A stretch of 64,000 bases of DNA from G963691835 sp963691835 (lineage in GTDB: Bacteria; Pseudomonadota; Alphaproteobacteria; Thalassobaculales; Thalassobaculaceae): the NCBI GenBank assembly GCA_963691835.1, contig OY829383.1, positions 620,001 through 684,000 on the forward strand, given 5' to 3'. The notes beneath the pieces were generated by a model. The model did not search any database, was not told where the DNA came from, and was given only the letters and a program-made list of their open reading frames with translations. Position 1 is the first letter of the stretch, and each line of letters starts with the position of its first letter. Positions 60,395-64,000 of this stretch are shown here, piece by piece. The translations under genes were made by a program, and so were the position numbers.

Positions 60395-60418
60395 CGTTTC
60401 TCAGTGGTGAGAGAAACG
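60395..60418. terminator. Hairpin between convergent FAH and CoA-transferase genes
   Basis: CGTTTCTC (60395-60402) and GAGAAACG (60411-60418) pair perfectly over 8 bp with an 8-base loop. It lies 22 bases past the FAH stop and 23 before the CoA-transferase stop on the other strand. No U-tract, so a weak bidirectional terminator is only a suggestion. Confidence 0.4.
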
Positions 60419-60440
60419 AAAGCTCAGACCAAGCACCTCG

Positions 60441-61619
60441 TCACTTCGCCGCCGGATGGTCGAGGCCAAACTCCGAAAGGACCTCGGCGGTGTGCTCGCC
60501 AAGACCGGGCGGCGTTCGGGTGACAACGGGACCGTCGTCGGCAGCAGTGTAGGCAGGGCCGACCAAACGGACCGGGCCATCGAAACCCTGCGGGGCCGGA
60601 ACCTCCACCAACGTGCCGCGGTGGTCGAGTTGCGGCTCTGTCACCGCGTCCGCAATCGTCCGAACCTCCGCGATCGGGACGCCTCGTTTGCCAAGTTCCG
60701 CAGACCAATGCCGCGCCGTATTGGTCCTGAAAGCGTCCGTAAGGACACCGAGGACATGGTCCTTGTTCGCGATCCGCGATTTGGTGTCGGCGAGCCTCGG
60801 ATCACTCATCTGCGCGCCGATGCCCAGCCCTTCGAACATGGCCTCCACATGGGCCTGCATGGTCGCGGCGACCAGAACGCTCCCCTCGCTGCACGCGAAG
60901 CTGCCCGCGGTGGGCAGGAGGGTGGCCGACGAGTTGCCGATCAGCGTGTTCTCAAACCCGTCCACCAGCCATTGTCCCATGGATGGCGCCTGCATGTTCA
61001 ACGCGGCATCCAGCATCGAGACGTCGAGCATCTGACCGAGCCCGGTCCGCTCCCTCCGGAACAGCGCCGCCGCGACGGCATAGGCAGCTGTCATTCCGCT
61101 GAACAGATCCACGGGAAAGTACCCCGTGCGTGTCGGGCCGGTTTCCGGATGTCCGTTCGTTGACATCATCCCCGAAGCCGCTTGAATGGCCCCGTCGTAG
61201 GCTGGCTCTTTGCCTTTCGGCCCGCCGGTGCCGTAGCCGGTGATCTGACAGTAGATCGCACGCGGGTTGATCGCTTTCACGTCCTCCCAACCAAGGCCGA
61301 GACGCTCCGCCACACCGCCGCGGAAGTTCTGAACGACCACGTCCGCTTTCTTGACCATCTCCCGGGCCGCCCCGCGCCCCTCGTCCGTTTTCATATCGAG
61401 CACGACACTGCGCTTGCCGTGGTTCAACGCCAGGAAAGCCGAGGCCATGTCGTGATCCATGTGTGGACTTGGAATCATCCGGTTGCGCATCTGGTCGCCG
61501 TTTGGCGGCTCGACCTTGATCACGTCCGCCCCTTCCAGCGCGAGTTGCGCCGTCAGGTAGGGCCCCGAAAGGACCTGCGTAAAATCGATAACCAGGATGC
61601 CTTCGAACGCGCGCGGCAT
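60441..61619 (-). CDS. CaiB/BaiF family (class III) CoA-transferase
   Basis: A 392-residue enzyme, second of the family in this window: ILVIDFTQVLSGPYLTAQLALEGADVIKVEPPNGDQ (in part), VVQNFRGGVAERLGLG, AIYCQITGYG, and the catalytic Asp in MLDVSMLDAALN. It transfers CoA to an unknown carboxylate. ATG 61619 has GGAGGA just upstream; an 8-residue longer start is less likely. Divergent from the DUF169 gene. Confidence 0.92.
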   Translation of the reverse strand: MPRAFEGILVIDFTQVLSGPYLTAQLALEGADVIKVEPPNGDQMRNRMIPSPHMDHDMASAFLALNHGKRSVVLDMKTDEGRGAAREMVKKADVVVQNFRGGVAERLGLGWEDVKAINPRAIYCQITGYGTGGPKGKEPAYDGAIQAASGMMSTNGHPETGPTRTGYFPVDLFSGMTAAYAVAAALFRRERTGLGQMLDVSMLDAALNMQAPSMGQWLVDGFENTLIGNSSATLLPTAGSFACSEGSVLVAATMQAHVEAMFEGLGIGAQMSDPRLADTKSRIANKDHVLGVLTDAFRTNTARHWSAELGKRGVPIAEVRTIADAVTEPQLDHRGTLVEVPAPQGFDGPVRLVGPAYTAADDGPVVTRTPPGLGEHTAEVLSEFGLDHPAAK

Positions 61620-61708
61620 GCTTCCTCCTCCAAAGACGCCCACCAGGTCTTGCCGCCCGGTGCACGGCGTCGCAGGCTAGCACCAAAATAACGGGTGAGG
61701 AGACGGTG

Positions 61709-62500
61709 ATGACGGATATCGGTGCGACGGAAGTCAAAGGGGCGGCGGAAAGGCTTTCGGAGCTGCTACGGCTTCGGACTCTGCCCTTCAGCATGAAGTT
61801 GTTCGAGGACGCTGATGAGATGATGGCCGTCCCCGGAATCCGGACGCCGATGGACGGCATTCCCTTCACGACGTGCCAACTCGTGACCCAAGTTCGCACA
61901 GCCGGTTTCACCTTGGGCGTGGTGAAAGACAACCTCCGCCCCAATGCGAGTTGCGGCGCCAATATCGGGCTCGAAGAAGTGCCTGAAGCCCTGGCCTCCG
62001 GCGAGCAGATGAACGGAGTGTGGTTTGGCAATCAGGAAGCCGCCCGGCGGCACCAGGCGGAGATGCCGCGCGTCCCCGCCGGCCGGTACAGCGGGCTGTG
62101 CGCCTCCCCTCTCCGGTCCGGCCGTCTGGACCCGCCGGACATCTGCCTCTTCTATGCCTCGCCAGGTCAGATGATCCTGTTCATCAATGGCCTCCAGTAC
62201 GACACCTATGAACGCTACGACTTCAACATCACAGGTGAGAGCGCCTGCGCAGACAGTTGGGGCCGGGCGCTCGCGCAGAAGAAAACCAGCCTCTCGATCC
62301 CCTGCTACGCCGAACGCCGGTACGGGGGTGTCGCCGACGACGAGCTTCTGATGGCCTGTCCACCGGATGAGTTTCTAAGAGGCGTCGCGGGGCTCGAGCA
62401 CCTCTCCAAGAACGGCCTCCGCTATCCCTATCCCCCATTCGGCGCGTTTGCCGACCCCGCCATCGGCATGGCCCGGAGTTACGGGGGGAAGAAGGGATGA
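61709..62500 (+). CDS. DUF169 family protein
   Basis: A 263-residue protein: LRLRTLPFSMKLFEDADEM, TTCQLVTQVRTAGFTLGVVKDNL in part, NASCGANIGLEEVPEAL, CASPLRSGRLDPPDICLFYASPGQMILFINGL (in part) and SIPCYAERRYGGVADDELLMACPP. Several conserved cysteines may bind metal or a cluster. The family is unassigned in function and often lies near anaerobic aromatic or CoA metabolism. ATG 61709 has GGAG 6 bases upstream; GTG 61706 is one codon longer. It overlaps the hydrolase gene (ATGA). Confidence 0.8.
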   Translation: MTDIGATEVKGAAERLSELLRLRTLPFSMKLFEDADEMMAVPGIRTPMDGIPFTTCQLVTQVRTAGFTLGVVKDNLRPNASCGANIGLEEVPEALASGEQMNGVWFGNQEAARRHQAEMPRVPAGRYSGLCASPLRSGRLDPPDICLFYASPGQMILFINGLQYDTYERYDFNITGESACADSWGRALAQKKTSLSIPCYAERRYGGVADDELLMACPPDEFLRGVAGLEHLSKNGLRYPYPPFGAFADPAIGMARSYGGKKG

Positions 62501-63648
62501 CGCCAACGCCGTTTCGCTACACCGTCCCGGAACAGGCCATAAGCGACCTGCGTCAGCGCCTCGCCCTATCCCGGTTTCCGGAGCGGATGCCAGGTGAGGC
62601 CTGGGCATACGGTAGTGATCCGGACTACATGCGCACCCTCATCGACTATTGGCAGGACGGCTTTGACTGGCGGGCGGCTGAGGAACTTCTGGCATCGATG
62701 CCGAACTTCATGGTGCCGATCGATGGGATCGATCTGCACTTTTTGAAAGTCGATGGCGTTGGGCCAAACCCGAAACCGCTGCTCCTGCTGCACGGATGGC
62801 CGGGTTCGGTCTTTGAATTCATGCGTATCCTGCCTCGCCTGACGGACCCGGGCCGTTTCGGGGGCGATCCGGCGGATGCCTTCACCGTCGTGGCCCCCTC
62901 CCTTCCCGGGTTCGGATTGTCTTTCAAGCCGGGCCAACCCCGCTTCGGCGTGGAAGAGATCGCCGATACCACGGCCAAGCTGATGACGGATGTCCTCGGG
63001 TTCGAGAGGTTCGGCGTCCAGGGAGGCGATTGGGGAGGCTTCATCACCTGCCGGATGGGGTACGCGCACCCCGACAAGCTGATCGGCATGCACACGAACT
63101 ACCTGCCGCTCCGCCGGGATTCGAGCCTTGTGGAATGGGTGCCCTCGGCAGCTGAGCAACAGTACCTGGACGAGTTGGCTGTCTTCATGCGGGAGGAGGC
63201 TGGGTACCAGATCATCCAAGGAACCCGTCCCCAAACGCTCGCTTTCGCCATGACGGACTCCCCGCTCGGGCTCGCCGCCTGGATTGCGGAGAAGTTCCGC
63301 ATCTGGTCGGACTGCAATGGCGACGTGGAGAGCGTGTTCACCAAGGATCAGCTCCTCGCCGACATCTCGCTTTACTGGTTTACCGGCGCGATCGGGTCAT
63401 CCTTCTGGCCCTACTACGCTAGGCTCCATGGGCCCTGGCCCATTCCAAAAGGGACAAAGATCGACGTACCTCACGGCCATGCGGCTTTCCCGAAGGAAAT
63501 CCTGCGCCCGCCCCGGTCGATCGCCGAGCACACCTTCACCAACATCCAGCGGTGGACGGAGATGCCGAGCGGCGGCCATTTCGCGGCGATGGAGAAACCC
63601 GAAGAACTCGCACACGAGATTCAGGCTTTCTTCCGTCCCCTGACCTAG
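62497..63648 (+). CDS. Epoxide hydrolase family protein (EHN-type)
   Basis: A 383-residue alpha/beta hydrolase with the N-terminal EHN segment (VPEQAISDLRQRLALSRFPE, FDWRAAEELLASMPNFM) before LLLLHGWPGSVFEF, as in microsomal epoxide hydrolase. Nucleophile Asp in VQGGDWGGFITCRMGY and base His in SGGHFAAMEKPEELA are visible. It opens epoxides with water, substrate unknown. Starts by ATGA overlap with DUF169, so the two belong to one operon. Confidence 0.9.
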   Translation: MTPTPFRYTVPEQAISDLRQRLALSRFPERMPGEAWAYGSDPDYMRTLIDYWQDGFDWRAAEELLASMPNFMVPIDGIDLHFLKVDGVGPNPKPLLLLHGWPGSVFEFMRILPRLTDPGRFGGDPADAFTVVAPSLPGFGLSFKPGQPRFGVEEIADTTAKLMTDVLGFERFGVQGGDWGGFITCRMGYAHPDKLIGMHTNYLPLRRDSSLVEWVPSAAEQQYLDELAVFMREEAGYQIIQGTRPQTLAFAMTDSPLGLAAWIAEKFRIWSDCNGDVESVFTKDQLLADISLYWFTGAIGSSFWPYYARLHGPWPIPKGTKIDVPHGHAAFPKEILRPPRSIAEHTFTNIQRWTEMPSGGHFAAMEKPEELAHEIQAFFRPLT

Positions 63649-63747
63649 GCGGCTGAAATGGGGCTTATCCACCTCCGACTCTTTGCATAACAGGGGTTCT
63701 GCACTTTGCACCTTGTTCCGTCTGGCCCCTTCGTCAATGCTCAATGA

Positions 63748-64000
63748 ATGATAGCATCGAACGACGATCCACCCCCGTCCGAGCCGCCACCTGAAACGCA
63801 ACCGCCTCGTGTCCGCAATCGGATCAAAGCTTCACCATCCATTCGGCAAATCTACTGGTGCGACTTCTGGACTGATTCTCAGCTTCCCGAAATGTGGAAA
63901 CGTCGCCCTGCCGTTGTGGTATCGTTCAAGAACAACCTGTCCGGCCCATGTACCGTGCTGCCGACATCCAGCGAGCCACAGGACAACAACCGTTGGGCGC
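63748..64000 (+). CDS. PemK/MazF-like toxin, truncated at the right edge
   Basis: The frame from ATG 63748 is open to the window end (84 codons visible). A proline-rich N-terminus (PPPSEPPPETQPPRVRNR) is followed by SIRQIYWCDFWTDSQLPEMWKRRPAVVVSFKNNLSGPCTVLPTSSE (in part), the first beta strands of the PemK/MazF/CcdB-like RNase fold. The YWCDF, RPAVVVS and CTVLPTS segments match the family, which cleaves mRNA. No antitoxin gene is seen in the 99 bases upstream, so it may lie downstream, outside the window, or be absent. Confidence 0.6.
   Translation, partial: MIASNDDPPPSEPPPETQPPRVRNRIKASPSIRQIYWCDFWTDSQLPEMWKRRPAVVVSFKNNLSGPCTVLPTSSEPQDNNRWA

Noticed and set aside
1..64000. tRNA, rRNA or CRISPR array
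   Set aside because: No tRNA-like arms in the intergenic gaps, no rRNA-like stretch and no regularly spaced direct repeats were seen by eye; a covariance-model scan would be decisive.

Overview
The window looks like a chromosomal segment of a high-GC alphaproteobacterium, probably of the Rhodospirillales type (inference). The best taxonomic evidence is the minus-strand housekeeping block murA, DUF2948, hisG (short form), hisD, UPF0262, LMW phosphatase, infA, maf, rng, yacG, an order familiar from alphaproteobacteria. An FNR-type box upstream of hemN suggests a facultative or microaerobic lifestyle. I saw no rRNA, tRNA or CRISPR array.

Layout. 1-954: the end of a ScfR-like regulator plus NIPSNAP and DUF1491 genes. 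1183-11090: a nucleoside uptake and salvage operon with a BMP binding protein, a double ATPase, two permeases, purine nucleoside phosphorylase (frameshifted), deoC, deoA, deoB and a coupled PHYHD1-like oxygenase. A 12-bp perfect hairpin separates the binding-protein gene from the ATPase gene. 11111-18850 (minus): the housekeeping block.

18979-34557 is the most interesting region. Two minus-strand genes (a five-site c554-like cytochrome and a small membrane protein) diverge from a tight plus-strand operon. That operon encodes a flavoprotein/two-cNMP-domain/four-[4Fe-4S] fusion, a five-helix membrane protein with two His-x13-His pairs (predicted diheme cytochrome b), an FHA-TM-decaheme cytochrome, a small Tat-exported protein, a tandem GlcG/HbpS-domain protein, an outer-membrane beta-barrel, and a 1284-residue decaheme cytochrome with an LVIVD-type propeller. 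Together they outline a possible electron route from cytosolic NAD(P)H through quinone or b hemes to the cell surface, or the reverse, with a possible cyclic-nucleotide input. I know of no named system with this set of parts. Direction, substrate and assembly are inference.

34592-48522: accessory metabolism (a 2OG-oxygenase-like protein, a glutamine synthetase homologue, a split UxaA-type dehydratase, SDRs, a GT4 glycosyltransferase, a CaiB/BaiF CoA-transferase, an aminotransferase, hemN, a quinone oxidoreductase and an enoyl-CoA hydratase) and a ycaQ gene broken by an in-frame TGA. 49101-53636: a small surface-glycan group containing an acetyltransferase-cytidylyltransferase fusion, a methyltransferase and a TPR protein with a glycosyltransferase-like end. 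53633-63648: oxygenase, FAD oxidase, VOC, hydrolase, amidotransferase, CoA-transferase and DUF169 genes. A fumarylacetoacetate-hydrolase-family gene here is split by a 933-bp IS5-type insertion with a TGA target duplication. The right edge cuts a PemK/MazF-like toxin gene.

Three genes (purine nucleoside phosphorylase, ycaQ and the FAH-family gene) are disrupted by three different kinds of lesion. The first two could also be sequencing or assembly errors.
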